Origin: Polyporus tsugae
Lineage: Eukaryota; Basidiomycota; Agaricomycetes; Polyporales; Polyporaceae
Length of the DNA: 64,000 nucleotides
Assembly: GCA_024305745.1 (NCBI GenBank)
Contig: JAHRBS010000003.1
Coordinates: 2,604,001 to 2,668,000, forward strand
Reading direction: 5' to 3'
The translations under genes were made by a program, and so were the position numbers. Each line of letters begins with the position of its first letter. Position 1 is the stretch's first letter. This document shows, one piece after another, positions 40,355 through 53,613 of this stretch. The notes beneath the pieces are model-generated. The model was not told the DNA's origin and did not search any database. It was given only the letters and a program-made list of their open reading frames with translations.

Positions 40355-43300
40355 TGGGCATCTCGCTGCAAGGTAACGTCCCTGATGCCGTACGTGCTCG
40401 AGACCACGTACGTACGTGAGCAGTGAGCGGTCTCCTGGCAGCCCGCTGTTCCGGCGCAAGGATCGATCACAGGCGGGTGCCAGTGAGCGAGATTGGTGAG
40501 TTTCCGTTCCGTGCGCAGTCGCTTGTCGTCCCGGTCGCCGCCTGCTGTCCGAGTCTACCCTGCGTTACGACGTTGGGTGACGGCAACATCAGCCTCCCTC
40601 CAGATCTCCTAGTCTTCACACGATACGATCCCCCTCCTTCCAATCTCCCGACCAGACCGGTCCTCGCCAGCTGCTCGGGGCCGTTGGGCACTGCGATCCA
40701 TGAATGATGAACACACCGGAACATGCCATTGCCATACCGTGGTCGACGATTCTAGGTTTGGGTGTCGTGTCAGGTACACTTAAGCGATTGCTCCCATTAC
40801 GCCGAAACCCCTCTGCCAATTGATATTGATGGTAGCGTTGTAACGTGAGTACTTACTCGGCCGGCGCCCCCCCCCGTCCCGTCCCCCCTTCTCCCACTCC
40901 GTACATACAATGCGAAGCTGCAATACATATACATTCCACGCCTCGCCCGGGCTTGCGCGCGATTCGGCGGCAGCGCAATACTTATGCAGTATGCGTTTCG
41001 AGGGTGCGTCTTCATTAGGATCTAGGCGCTGCGCCGGGATGATTTCCTCAGGCTGATGGGTCTTACGACCGGTTCCAGTTTCATGACATGTCAGCTCGAA
41101 CGCACTGCGTATAGAAACCAGCTTTTCGTCTTTCATGGAAGGCCGACGGCAAATATTTGCTTGGGAATCGGATCCTTTCCATCAAACTTTCAACCCAGGA
41201 CGGAAATTCAAAGGCTTTGGAAAGGCGCCATGGCAAGATATCTAGAGCCGGGAAAGGCTGGTACGCATCCTTTCCAAATACTTTGGGAAATATTCGCTCA
41301 CTTGGGAAAAGTTGATTTCTTCGCAGTGACGTCATCCCACCGTCATTCCCGCCTCGCACCTAGTACCCGTCGGCCCACAACCTGTGCGCCCCATCACGTA
41401 GCGCAGCCACGCGACAGGGCCCGACACCGAAGAGCGGAGGATCTCGGAGCGGTTACAGTATCGCGAAGCATGGTGCAGTCAGCAGTACTAGTGTTGTCCT
41501 TTGCGCGTTGTACTGACTCACCCTTGACACATATCGTGCCATCCTCGTAGGAAGCGTACCGAACAGAACAGTACCTGCGCTGTGGTATGGACGCGGCGCT
41601 TTAGTTGCACCGTGGGTCTGGTGGCGGATAAAGCGGGCGAGTTCGCAGCCTGGAGGGAAGGAGTTCGGACAACACCGAGAGGACATGATAGCGGTACAAG
41701 AGGCTATTATCCAATCACGTTTTACGGACGCTCAGCTAACTGTTCCTCGAATAGCGTCTAGAATGACTTTTCCGGAGGAGGCCAGGCAGCCATCGAACCG
41801 CGAAGGCTTCGTGCCTGCCTACAAAGCGTGAGCGGCCGCCGGGTCGCAGCGCAGGTCGCCTTCGCAGTCGTGCCTCATCTCGTACAGACTTACTCTGCCC
41901 GGTCGTCTACCAATCAGCTTGTTTCCCAAACTCTGGAGGCGAAAGCCGCAGACCTTCAACGCATGCTGTCATCGACAACAGGCACGCCTACTGCATCCTC
42001 TCCGTCCTCGCTCGCTCATCCCATCACCCGGCCCACACACCCATGTGCAGCACGCACAGCTCGCCAGTGCACTCCCCCCTCCGGTACGTAAACCCGCCCA
42101 CCGCATCCCTGCTTCCAGACGAGCACCTGTCGCGCTGCGTCCAGCAATTGGTCGAGCGGGAACCCGGCGAAGCCGCCCTTCATTTCGCGTCGCGTTTCAG
42201 GCTGCAGATCTCCTCCCACGGCTCTGATAGGATGTTCCGCGCGTGTGATGGCGTGATGGCACGATGGCAGCATCGCCAGCCGGCGCACGGCATCCGTGTG
42301 TCCGTCCGACTCCCTTGGGTGGTTAGAGTTCACGCGGGTTCACGTCCACCTTCCCAGATCCTGGATCCCATCAGCGCGTTCTGGTCGCCGCGCCAGGGGC
42401 CGGGGGCTCGCATCCAGACCCCAGCCCCCCATCATGCACATCAGATTCAGATTGCAGCCTGATCCTTCCCAATCCCATCCTGCACGCTGCCAGACGCTGC
42501 TGCGTCCATGTCGCCTGGCCACCAGTGCCCTCCTGAATTACGCAGAGGCTTGCAATTGGCCTTGGCCAAAACGCGCGATTGCGCTCGGCCCATGGGCCAT
42601 CACCCTGCTCGTAACTAGGGTACGTACAGGATACTGAGTAAGGACCATATGAATGCACGATACTGACATCAGTGCATGCACGTCGCTCAGGACATCGCTT
42701 CGGCCGCTTTCAATTCTACGACGACAGCTTGGAAACCGTCTGCGACGAACACATATTCTTCGCGCCTGGCTCCCCTCTTAGCACAAGAACACCCATGTCT
42801 CCCGTCGCATGATCGAGAGCAGTTCACGCGCCCGTCCTTCCAGCAAAGTGGTTCATATTGTGGTGCACACGCGGGATGGTCGTCGACTACTTATGCAATA
42901 GCGATCGATCGCGACGTCAACGGCAGGGCGTGGAAAGGCCTCTCTCTTCCTTCCTGGGCAGCACTTGCCTCCGCCGCTCCAATCTCATCATCGCCAGGCT
43001 TGCGAATTGACATCAAACGCACTAACTTATGTAGTATCATCATGACGCTCGACGTCTGTCACAGAAGCGGGCCGTCATTGATTAAGTAGTGGCGAGCACG
43101 AGTTCCTCGCCGCCCCATGCAGTAAGTATCTTCGTTACTCCTTCAGGCTACCGAACACCCAAGCTTCCCGGCGGCGATCCCCACCCGGGCTCAGGCGGTG
43201 GGGGGGGGCCGGTGCCTAGACTCGGAGTTCTATCTGTATCCCATCTATCATCTATCATATCTCCATTCAGCCCGTCGAAAACGGCTCTGGAGGTTCCTAT

Positions 43301-44500
43301 TCTAATTCCTTGGGTTGAGTATAGATACGACTTTGCACCCATGCTTCCGAGAGAAGTCAATTACCCGCGGCCCTGATGGCATGATCGCTCCCCAAGCCAG
43401 CCAACGTAACGTGCGCGTGATGCCTCGCACGTCTGCCACCACCACCCCGCTCCCTTGCAACTGGACAATTGACAACGCTCGCCTGAGCAGAGGCCTAGCA
43501 CGTCTGAGCTCCTTGCGTGGGGCAGGAACGGGGGGGGCTTCCGAATCGGCCATGCGGGCGACATCACGCCGCGCGTTACTACGAGGTCGCACTAAGTACA
43601 CGGTTACGGCACAGTCGAAACTTGACGGAGGATGTCTTCATGCGGGGCGCGGCTTGGCCTCGGCTAAGTACAATCACAACTTATCAATGAAGGGCGGACG
43701 CTGTCCCGCAGATCAATGGGAATCGGAATGGACTAAGTATGTGGTTGAATTCGCTGGCTCTGCCCGGCGAAGTTTTACTCTTGGGTTCAAGGTGCCGGAC
43801 GAGTACATACTTACTGACATACCGTGCACGTTGAGTAGGAATCTCGCCCGAAACCTTGAAGAGATCCGTTCCACTATGTAATAGAGCTGTACATTCTTTC
43901 CTCGCGGCCAATGGCAGATATGTCGCATGCCGTATGCCGATCTGGCGCAAACCGACCATTCAGCATGTCTGCGATCAGTGCTTGCCAATATCGCATCCGT
44001 GCCACTCGATCACGTCCATCGCCACGACGACGAGCTTATTTCCCTATTAAATTTTTGCCCCATTAAAAAGTGCCGATCATCCTACAAGTCCGCTTACTAT
44101 CCCGCCGATATTCACTGTACCAATACTACTTATTATTGTGATGTCCCTCGCGAAATCCGAGCCAACAGGCGCGGTCTCGTTCCAGTGTGCCGCCGCGGGA
44201 CGGACGAACTTGAAGTCAAGGGCTCATCAACGTTGCGCAACGTTAACGTTCACTGGACTAATTTGATCATGGGGAGGCATGGTGCGAAAATGGCGGCCTC
44301 TTATGGCAGGTCGGCGTATGACACATCCTCAAATGGGGCGCTGCGCCGCGTAAATGATATTACTTACACATGTTGCATTTGCATCATGGCTCGCGCTGGG
44401 TGTGGAATTATTCTTACCAACTCGCCTTACGCAACGCGCAGACGGAGAGAGCGGGCGCTTGAAGGAGATGGGACCGGAGAAGGAGGAGGGCAATAGTACA
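40355..44500. other. Gene-free region, first part
   Basis: Mixed composition with many short ORFs on both strands, none with a domain, signal peptide or consistent splice chain. The longest is 189 codons at 43927-44496. A cluster of CCTTTCCA/TGGAAAGG motifs lies at 41170-41280. Confidence 0.4.
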
Positions 44501-47500
44501 TACTAATAGCGGGCGTGGTGATCCCGAGCGTGTACAGCACGTTCAAGTTGCTTGGGCAAATGCATAAGTAACCGCGAAGGGCCAATATTTGTCATGCGTT
44601 GACGTTTGTCACGCATCGAACATCCGCAGCGATCGAGTCCATTTTAGCGTCTCCCGATTCACGACGGCTGCCTCTTTCGGGAGCGTGTTTGCGCACAGCC
44701 GGGCGATCCTCCTTGATGGTGTGACGTCCCCCGCTCCAACTTCCAGCACAGAGTAGTGACCAGTGACCAGTGACCACCGAACCACCCGCTCGAACCGTCT
44801 ACCGAGCCCAGCTCTCGCGGACGGTGGGCGACGACGGCAACAATCCCCAATTTCATGTGGCTTCCTTCCCACACGTAATGAAGCGGCCCCGGCCGTGCTC
44901 GAGCGCGAGAAGCCGCCTGAGGGAAGCGTCCCGCGATGCGTTCGCGGGGTGTCTTCTGCATCGCAAAAGGTATGTCGGATGCTCACGTACAGCGGCGGAG
45001 GTAAGTGATCGACCACCTCGCGCTCGACGCACTGAGCTCGAGGACGTCTTGCTTGATTCAGGGCACGAATCCCAGCGCGACCGTGCCCGGGCAACTTGGC
45101 GGTTTCCTTTCCCTAGGCGGGCTCGGGGCATCTGTAGCTCTCCCATTCACCGTGACCGGAGTGCACTCTCGAGGACGGCAACGTGCCATGGCCATGGGAG
45201 CCCTCGAAGCAGCCGGCGGACCAGGTGTACATGTGTAAATGAAAACGTCACGGACCCCACGGGCACTGGCGATCGCGAGGGAGCGAGTGAGCCTGAGCCG
45301 CATCTCCCGGTGGAACTGGTTACACACCTGCCACGGTTGACTCGACCACGCGAGCCCACTGCGAGAAGGAGACGCGCAAGAAGGAACCCCACATTCGCGC
45401 CCCCTCCGCCTTGCGCACAAGCTAAAGGGGTGCCCCGAGAGCGAAGGCGAGGCGAGGCGACGCTGCGAGGAGTCGGAGAAAGCTTCCAGTGCCAGTGGAC
45501 CTCGAGCGCGGCGGGCTCAGGCGAGGCGCTGCATGTGATACGGCATCTAGCCATATGCGGGCCGTCAACCCTGCATGCGCCGGTCTTCTCGCAGCTTCCT
45601 CGTCCTTCTGCCATGCCATCCTTCCGCCTTCTCCGCAACACACGCGCGCGCGCGTGCGCGCTTCTTTGACGGCGCCCGGCCCTTTTAGCCCCCTCCGGGC
45701 ATGCGCGGCGCCATCGCAGACCAGTCACCACAGAACGCCCTCCCAGAGGCCAGTGCTGGCACGGGCGCGCTCCCACTCGACGGCTGCGGCGCATGTCTCC
45801 GAGCGTGTTCAACTTGCGCGACGCAGCGACTCCGATCCCGGTGTTCGACGTCTGAATGGCTTGCCCCTCGAGGTCTCGATGTGGCCGGTTGAGACTCGAG
45901 GTCGTATCCTACGGAGGAGCTGGCACTGGCGACGCGCATATGTAGGCTTGGGCCGATGGGGGGTGCCGCCCAGAGATGGCACACTGCGGCCGCACCGGGG
46001 AGAGCGAGGCGCGTGCTGACGTCGGCAGCGACGCTCGTACCTCTGTGGGTCTGACTCAGCCCAGTGGTATCACCGCGGCCATTGCCATTGCCATTTCCAG
46101 TCGCTGCAGCTCCCACCACCCACCGCGGACAGCTCCTTCCAAGACAAAGGGGAGGGGGGTGGCATCAGCACGGCGATCCTGATGAGGAAGCCCCGCGGAA
46201 CTGGGACGTCCGGTTTCTGTTTTCCCTGGGTGCTTCGCGGCGGCAGAGATGGCACCAAATGTGTACCCTGCGAGAGGACGCGATGCATGAGCTTTGCGCT
46301 GACAAGCGAAATGAAAATGGAACTGTGGCAGAGTGGCACCCAGGGTAAGCAGTGCCCCGCGAACGGTGGTGGAACGGAACTCGAATCGATACAGGATTCG
46401 AGGGGCCTGGCCAGACTGGGTCGGGTCACGGTCGAGCGCTGAAGGTGGCAGGAATGGGAATGAGAAGAAGGGAAGGGGGAATATGTATTTGCGCGGCGTG
46501 CGACGCACCGCGAATCAAGCGGGGGTGGCGTGCATATGGCACTGGTAGTGCACCCGCCGCTCGAAATCACTGTGCGAAGCACGCCCGGCGTTGCGAACGA
46601 CGGCAACGGTATCGCGTCAGAGCGTTCAACGAGCGTGTGTGTGGCCGAGCCGCACAATTGCAGTCATAGATCATGCGATCACCGAGACTCGACGAGAAGA
46701 GGGGGAATGACAGACGTACGTTGCTCAGGCTGTAATGCTGCGCCCACCCAGCCTGCAGCTGCAGCTCCAGTTCTTGCGCCGGCGATTGTTCTCTAGCTTT
46801 GGCCACAGTGACCGCCTTCTGCCCGGGGCTATCGCTTTGGGATGGCAAGCAGCTTGAAGGCGACGGCTCGTGCGCTCCCACGCGGCCGCAAGAAGTCGGA
46901 GTGGCGTGCCTGATGGTTATCGCACTATAGCTAGCCTGAGGGCCATTGAATGTCCCGAGGTCCGAGCGGTCGTCGTGCATCGACTGACGTCGGGCGGGAC
47001 AAAACGCGGCATTAGACAGCGAACGGCCGGCTCGGACGACGACCCCTTCCCCTTTCCAGACCGCGAAATCAAGCCCGAAACGGCTGGCATTCGAGTGCTC
47101 GGCACGTCAAGTTTGGCGCGGCCGCACGGCCGATTGTCTTGACCGCACCCTATTGTCTGAAATGCGAAGCTAAAGTGACAAGGCTGCCAGTGAGCGCCGC
47201 GCGCGAGGACGAGTCAGGTAGTGAGAAACGCACACGGAGAGAAGGCCGGGTCGTGCCCATGTCCCTGCCCCTACGGGGTGGATCATATGCTACATGATCG
47301 CCGACCTGGGGCGTCGCTGCTTCCTGGACCTGAGCCGAGGGGCTCCGCCTCCAACTCCTGCGTCGCGGCGGCGGCGGCGGCGATGACGCGCGAACCTGAG
47401 GAGTCCCAGTCGAGTAAGTATGTGCAATGTTCAATTGCGCGTGACGGTAGACATACGGCTGCTTGACGCGCGGCGAGGCACCTCGCCCCCAGGTTCCAAG

Positions 47501-50500
47501 CTTCCCCTCCGCGCACGTCATTAAACTTGGGCGAAGACCTGCACAACACAAAGGACCCACGGCCATTCTGTCGGACGGACGGGCGGCAAGCGATGCGCGC
47601 GGCGGAGACACGGGCGTAAACAGCTCGCCCACCAGGCTCGGCCCGAGTCTTCAAATGTCCGAGTCTGATCGCCCTGCCTCCCACTGCCAGCACTGGCGTT
47701 CGCCCATCCGTGATCCATCCCACGTCGGGCTGAGGGGGTTAGGCCTTGGGCGTAGGCTTGGCTGTGGCAGGTGCGCGGAGCGGGAGCCACCGCAGGCCGA
47801 CGTCAAGATGCGTGCCACGGAACGGAGGCAAGGATCTGTAAGTAGCGATAAGCGGACCTAGTTAGACATGATAGCGCGCGCGTACGTACGTACGTACACG
47901 TCTTCTCCCGCGGCATGGAAGACGGACGGCGGGTGGCCTGGGCCCGAGATCATCGCTCTAAGCTCGAGACCCCCGGACTGCCGCCAGAGCTCCGGCGCGG
48001 CGGAGGACTCCCCCTCCCCCCCCCTTCCTCCTAGCTTCGAGTGGTCGGGGCTCCTTGACAGAGTCGGACGTGGTCGGTTAAGGAGAGCGGACTGAGCAAA
48101 GTTGAGTTTCGCAGCAGCTCCTGGCCAGGGTGAGCTTTCAACGCCCGCCGGAGCCCCGCACGTTAGGTTTCTCCAGGCAGACTAGTACTGTACCAGTCTT
48201 AGCCTGTGCCACTCCCGGCGCGTCCGAGTGCAAGTCTTCTGCGCGCAGGCCGGACACCACTCTCTGCGCCGGCGCCGACCCGCACGGACATTGCGAACGC
48301 ATCGGGTGCAGTTGTCAACCCGCTCTGCTTCGAAGCTTCGAGCAGCAGCGGACCCTGCGGTAAGGGGAGGACACCCGAACTTGCTGAACTTGAACTTGGG
48401 TGGGCCTAGACGACGCAGAGGCTCGGAGTCAGTACGATCACACACCGTGACGATGATAAAGATAAATGGCGAATCACTCGGGAAACGCGGCGGAACTCGA
48501 CTGCGCACGTACCGTATACTACACGTCCGGCCGTCCAATCAATGAACAACGAGTCGCAACGAGGGTATGCGCGGGTGCGCGGCGCGCGTACGGCGGTCGA
48601 CAGCAGTGGATGGATGACACGATCAGAGAAGGACGCGTCGGCGAGCTCGGGGACCAAAGGCCGGACGGCCAAGAGATTCGTGTCCGAAAGCCAATCTCGA
48701 AGCCAATCATCTGCGAACGAGACATGTACAGCGACGTAGTTAGTCTCCGCGCGGACAAGGCGGGCGCGGAACTTGAACTCGGACTACTACTGGAGTGCTC
48801 TAACGGTTCAAGTTGGGCTTAGTTAGCTAGTATTGGCCTTAGGAAGGAGAACTCTGCTGCATCCCGCGCTCCGTGAGCGTAGCCGTAAGCCATCGCACAC
48901 GGGCCCCGAGTCCGAGTACCACTTCTGCCAGTGCCCGAGGCGGCGGCGTGGTGGCGTCGCTCGGAGTCCGAAGCGTATCGATATCCGGGCTCGTGCGGAA
49001 TATTCGGCGCCTTCCAGAACCATGCGTGCACGTAATGCACCCCCTTCGAGTCAACCACCACAAATTGGGAGAACAAGAACACGGAACGTCAGATGGCTTG
49101 GAACTGGCAGCTGGAAGGGGGGGGGGGGGGCGTCACGCACTGGCACGCAAACGCACGGATATCGCAATGGCCACGGCTGAAAATCCGCGAGGTTCGATGC
49201 CTCGAACGCATCGTCGACATCCGAGTCGGACGTCCAACGCCCAACGTCAATGGCCAGTGGCACTGGCAGGGTGCACGGCCCGGCGCCGACTAACGGCAAC
49301 CCGCGAGGAAAAAAATCGGCACAGGATGTGGAGGAGCTCGAGTCAGACGGGTCGCCAGCTAGAACGGCGCCAAGTCACCATCGATGGCCGCTAGCCATAT
49401 ATTCTCGTCTCTCGTTGAAAGGCAGCACTTACTCACTAGACTGCGGACCCTGAGCCTGAGTGACCGTGACCGTGGCCAGCCGGGCTTCAGGCTGACTGAC
49501 TTCACGTAAGTCGCGGTGCGCGCCGTGTGCGGAGAATGGAGAGACTCCGCGGCACGTTCCGCTCGAAGCACCCGGCAGGCGGCGGACATGTATAAGTATA
49601 TATGTACACTGTACAGCGGCCGGCGCTGGGGCTCGGAGCGGTCGTCTCGTCCTCGCTTGGCCTGATACGACCGTGCACTAGAACGCGAGCACGACACGCC
49701 CGCCATGATCCAGAGTGCAGAGATTTACGGCAGAGGAAATGCCTCGGGACGCGAGTTCCTATCCCCCTGACAAACCCGCAGCCACCAAGAGAAGAAAGTT
49801 GGGAGCCAGAATCGCGCGGAGACAGCGACAGGTCGAGCGCGAGCTTCGCCAGCGCTGCCGCTGCCAGGCGTGGTGGGAGAAAGGAGGAGAGGGGGGGAGG
49901 AACGAACTGATCTCGCGGGACGGGCGCGTCGGGGCCGCCGCCCTCCCACCCCGCCACATCACTTCGCCGCTTCTCCAACCGCGAACGGCGCGGAAACTCC
50001 CACTGCCAGGGTCCTCGAGGATAAGCGAAGCGTTGGGGACGTCCTGATCTCGTTAGTAGGGGTTCGAGACGAACCTGGCATGTGAAAGAGAGGGTGGAAG
50101 ACAGGGCGCGCGCGTCGTCGGCGACACGCGGCCCCGCCCCCTCCCCTTCCCGTAGCCGAGCATGGAAGCATCGTGCGCCAGATGCCAGGAGACGACTCAA
50201 CGGGTGCATGGCCCGTGGCTGGGTAGCATGACGCAAGCGGGAGCGTTCCGCGCTCGCGCTCAATGCTGGGGGAGAGAGGTCGGTGGCTTCGAGAAAAAGC
50301 GCAGAATCGAGTGACGTCGGGAAGCGAGCACTTGTTGAACTCAAAAAAGAGGGACCTCGAGCCCTCTCTCGAGCTGCAGACCCGGGAAGCGACGTCCGCG
50401 TCCGCGTTCGATCAGAGCCAGTCCGACGGCTCCAGTCTGTGCAGCTGTCACCGTTCACCACACCGCGCGTGCGCACTTGATCAGGGAGGGCTCCCTCCCC

Positions 50501-51389
50501 CTTCCCGGCCCTGCAGGACGTCTCCTCGCTTGCGCGCACGTTCATGTCGGGGGGTTCGGAGATGGGGCGGTACCGGTGGCGATGGGGCTCTGCGCAGGCA
50601 AGAGGGATTGAACTTCTGGATATGAATTGCGAGCTAGGGCCTAGCTAGCTAGCTATAGCACACAGGCGAGAGAGACAAAGACAAGACACACCGCAGGCTG
50701 TAGCGTACGAGCACTGTAGAGATATCGATACGGATAGCTTAACTCCAGGCACGGGTACGGGGACATCGATATTGAATATTGTGTAGGATTGGGAGGCGGA
50801 CATTGACGGGATATGCATAGGCTAGTAGAGGCGAAGACCAGCGAGGGATTGCAAACGATTCAGAAGCGGAAGCAGAGGAAGAAACGGGAACCAAGAAAGC
50901 GAAAGCGACGAGCGATACATTCAGTCCGTCAGACAGAAACGGACGGACAGGCAGCACAGGCACGAAGGCGAAACGGAAACCGTTCGTTCTCAGACACGAA
51001 TCCCCCACGGTCCAGTCCCGCTCCTGAGCGGGCCTCCGGCACCCCCACCGTGCCGGCGGCGACGTGAGGGTACGGCGTTGTCAGGCGGGGACGACGCGAC
51101 GTCCGGAGCGCGTCCGGAGCGGCCAAGCGACGGACGGATGGGTGGCGGGCGGCCAAGAAACGACGGCGGCGAGGGCGAGGGGGTAAGCGATACAGCACGG
51201 AGGGGGAGAGGGATGGGCTCTACGGCGCGCGCACGCGCGGTCAAAAAATACACGATAAATACAGCTGCTGGCGGAGGTCGACGACAGGCGATGGCTGGGT
51301 GTGGGGGATCGGTGCGAGTCCGACAGTTTGGGTCTTCCTTTTCCGTTGAACGTATGCACACTGACACCGATGCTGTACGCCATCATGGC
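44501..51389. other. GC-rich gene-free region downstream of the GATA gene
   Basis: Very GC-rich, with long chance ORFs in all frames (for example 347 codons at 49502-50545, minus) that overlap each other and show low-complexity Arg/Ser/Ala text. The heptamer CACTGGC or its complement recurs ten times between 45264 and 49267. A 14-G tract lies at 49117-49130 and an alternating CGTACGTACGTACGTAC stretch near 47880. No gene is supportable. Confidence 0.45.
49117..49130 (+). repeat. Poly-G tract (14 G)
   Basis: Uninterrupted run of 14 G between GGAA and CGTC. Such runs are length-unstable and error-prone in sequencing. Confidence 0.85.
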
Positions 51390-53227
51390 CTAGTTGCTCG
51401 CCCGGTACGTCACCTCCCGCCGCTCGTTCCGCGGACTGCTCGGTATCGACCCCGCGGAGACCGCTGGCGACCCCAACGCCTGCGCCTCCGCACCCCCTGG
51501 GGGCGCGTGCGCGTGCTGCGGCTGCTCGAGCGGCGAGCCCGACCGCTTGATCCCGTGCGGCACCTGCTGGGGGGACTGGTGGGGGGAGCCACCAGCCGAG
51601 GACCCGGCCGCCTGTGCGTCGCCGCCCCCGTTCAGCAGCGCGCCAATCTCGGTCACGCCGCCGCTTCGGTACTGCTGCTGCTGGTGCTGCGCGTCAGACG
51701 AGCGCGCGGCCATCAGCGGGGACAGGGATGGGTGCGAGTAGTGATGCGGGGGCAGCATGTCCGCCGACATCGACGGCAGCCGTCGCTGGGGCTGCTGCTG
51801 AGCGAGCGCGGCGGCCGCGGCGGCCTGGGCAGCATGCGACGGCGGCGGGGGCGTGTTGCGATGCTGCTTGAACTGGTTGACGTTCACGACGGGTCCCCTT
51901 TTGTGTGGGAACTGCTCCGGGCGCGGGCGCGAGTGCGTGCGCTCGAACAGGCCACACTTGTTGCAGAGCTACATTTGGTACGGGGGATTAGCGGGAGACC
52001 GTGGCGAGCGGAGGACGGAATGAAGCACACATACCACTTTGCCGGGGGTGAGACTCGATCGCCTCCAAGTCGAGGTGTCGGTGGTGCGGCAGTTGTAGCA
52101 TTTTCGGCGGACGCGGTCGGAGAGCTTCGTTGACGCGTCGTCGGTGTGAATGATGTAGTTAGCCTGTCCGGGGTATGGTTGGGCAGCCACCATCGTTGGC
52201 CGGATGTTGCGCGCCGAACCAGGGTGGGGCGGGTAGCCGGGCTGAGAGTCGTCGGGGTAGCGGGACATCGCGCCGTTCGGTTGGTACGGGTAAGGCGGAG
52301 CCTGGCTCATGGGCGGAGCGTGCGCTGGGTGAGGGTAATAGGGCGTGGACGGCTGCGTAATCTATAGGACGGAAGGGCGTCAGTGGGTGGGAACGGGATC
52401 ACATGGACGGAGAGAAGGAAGAGGGTACCGACCGGAGGCGAAGGAGAGATGGAGGTGCTCTCGAGGGAGGAAGCGGAGAGAGCAGGGGAGTGATGGAGGG
52501 TGGCGATGGGAGGGGGGGTTGGATGCGAGTGTGGCATGAACTGATATTGGGCTGGGCCGTCAGACCGATGACTGTGGGAGGGCCAAGTTATGGATGGGTG
52601 ACGGGCGTTCTTATACGAAAATGGGGGCGGTGCGAACCTTATTGACCGGTCGACCGACATGTCTTCGACACGATGGGGCATGTTTTGATGATGATACGGA
52701 TATGGATAGAACGCGGGTGGATAGGGTCCGTGGGAGTAGTGCTGCAAACAAAGAACGCAAACGAGAATGGGCAGGGCAAGTGATCGGAGATGGCATGTTA
52801 AGGAGCGTAATACGATCAATGACGGACTCGGACGTACCCAGCGCTGATCGACGTGACAGGGAACTGGAGGTGGCAGCGAATTCTCCGACTTGAATCGCTT
52901 GTGCGGAGGAGATGCGGGTGGCGTGACCTCGTCCGTGACGGACGATGTGGACGCGGAGAGTCGCTGTGGCGGCGGGGCCGGAGGAAGATGATGGCGTGAG
53001 TCGGACAGTCGACTGTCTGGACGCGAGTGTGTCTCGGAGTAGGCGTACTCGGACCGCGGGTGTGGCGGGGGGTTCTGATAGGCGTGTGGAGGCGGTAGGT
53101 GGTGTTGAGGATGGAGAGTTTGGGGCGAGTGGGATCTGGGCGGGGTTCTGTCGCGGGTCGGGGGGAGAGCGGGGGGCGAACGACTGTTGTTGATATGATG
53201 ATGGTGAGGGGTGATTATATAGGACAT
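51390..53227 (-). CDS. GATA-type zinc-finger transcription factor
   Basis: Exons 53227-52838, 52741-52433, 52361-52035 and 51968-51390 (minus) join in phase to give 534 aa. The N-terminal 300 residues are Pro/His/Ser/Tyr-rich. The single zinc finger is C321, C324, C344, C347 (CYNC...LCNKC), with a 19-residue loop TTDTSTWRRSSLTPGKV; the intron falls exactly before LCNKC. A basic tail follows (FERTHSRPRPEQFPHKRGP), as in fungal GATA fingers that bind (A/T)GATA(A/G). The C-terminus has Ala/Gln tracts (AAQAAAAAALAQQQPQ) and Pro/Ser-rich text. Exon 2 ends at a weak GTCGGT donor. It is a nuclear regulator; the 19-residue loop sets it apart from classical 17-18-residue fungal fingers. Very long gene-free flanks suggest complex regulation. 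Confidence 0.88.
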
Positions 53228-53593
53228 GGTAGGAGGAGAAACGCACGGCCTGTCCATGTCAGAGTTGGAGATGGAGGAAGGCGGTCCTTGGGGAGCTGTG
53301 CGGGAAGACGATGGGAAGGTGATGAGTCGGGATCAGGGAAGGCAGAAGAGGAAGACAAGGGGCGCGCACCGAATCTCGACACCAGCACACGCATATTTAC
53401 CACTGCCCATCAATCCCACAACAATTCCACGGCGGTCAAGTGCGCACCACCCCCAAATGGCAGTCCCATCACCCCCATCATATCCTCCCCCTTTCGCGCG
53501 CCGCCCCAATCCACATCACTCCGCGCGTTCTGCCGATCCTTCCAGGCCCCTCCCCCGCCCGTTGCCGCCCTCTGCGTCCCCCCCAGTGACGGC

Positions 53594-53613
53594 CACGACG
53601 ACGACGACGACGA
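53594..53613 (+). repeat. ACG trinucleotide microsatellite
   Basis: Nearly seven ACG units in a non-coding region about 370 bp upstream of the GATA start codon. Confidence 0.75.

Noticed and set aside
43927..44496. 189-codon plus-strand ORF
   Set aside because: No recognisable motif, no signal peptide, and AT-rich composition unlike neighbouring genes; left uncalled.
49502..50545. 347-codon minus-strand ORF
   Set aside because: Low-complexity Arg/Ser/Ala text in very GC-rich sequence with equally long ORFs in other frames; no domain, start context or splice support.
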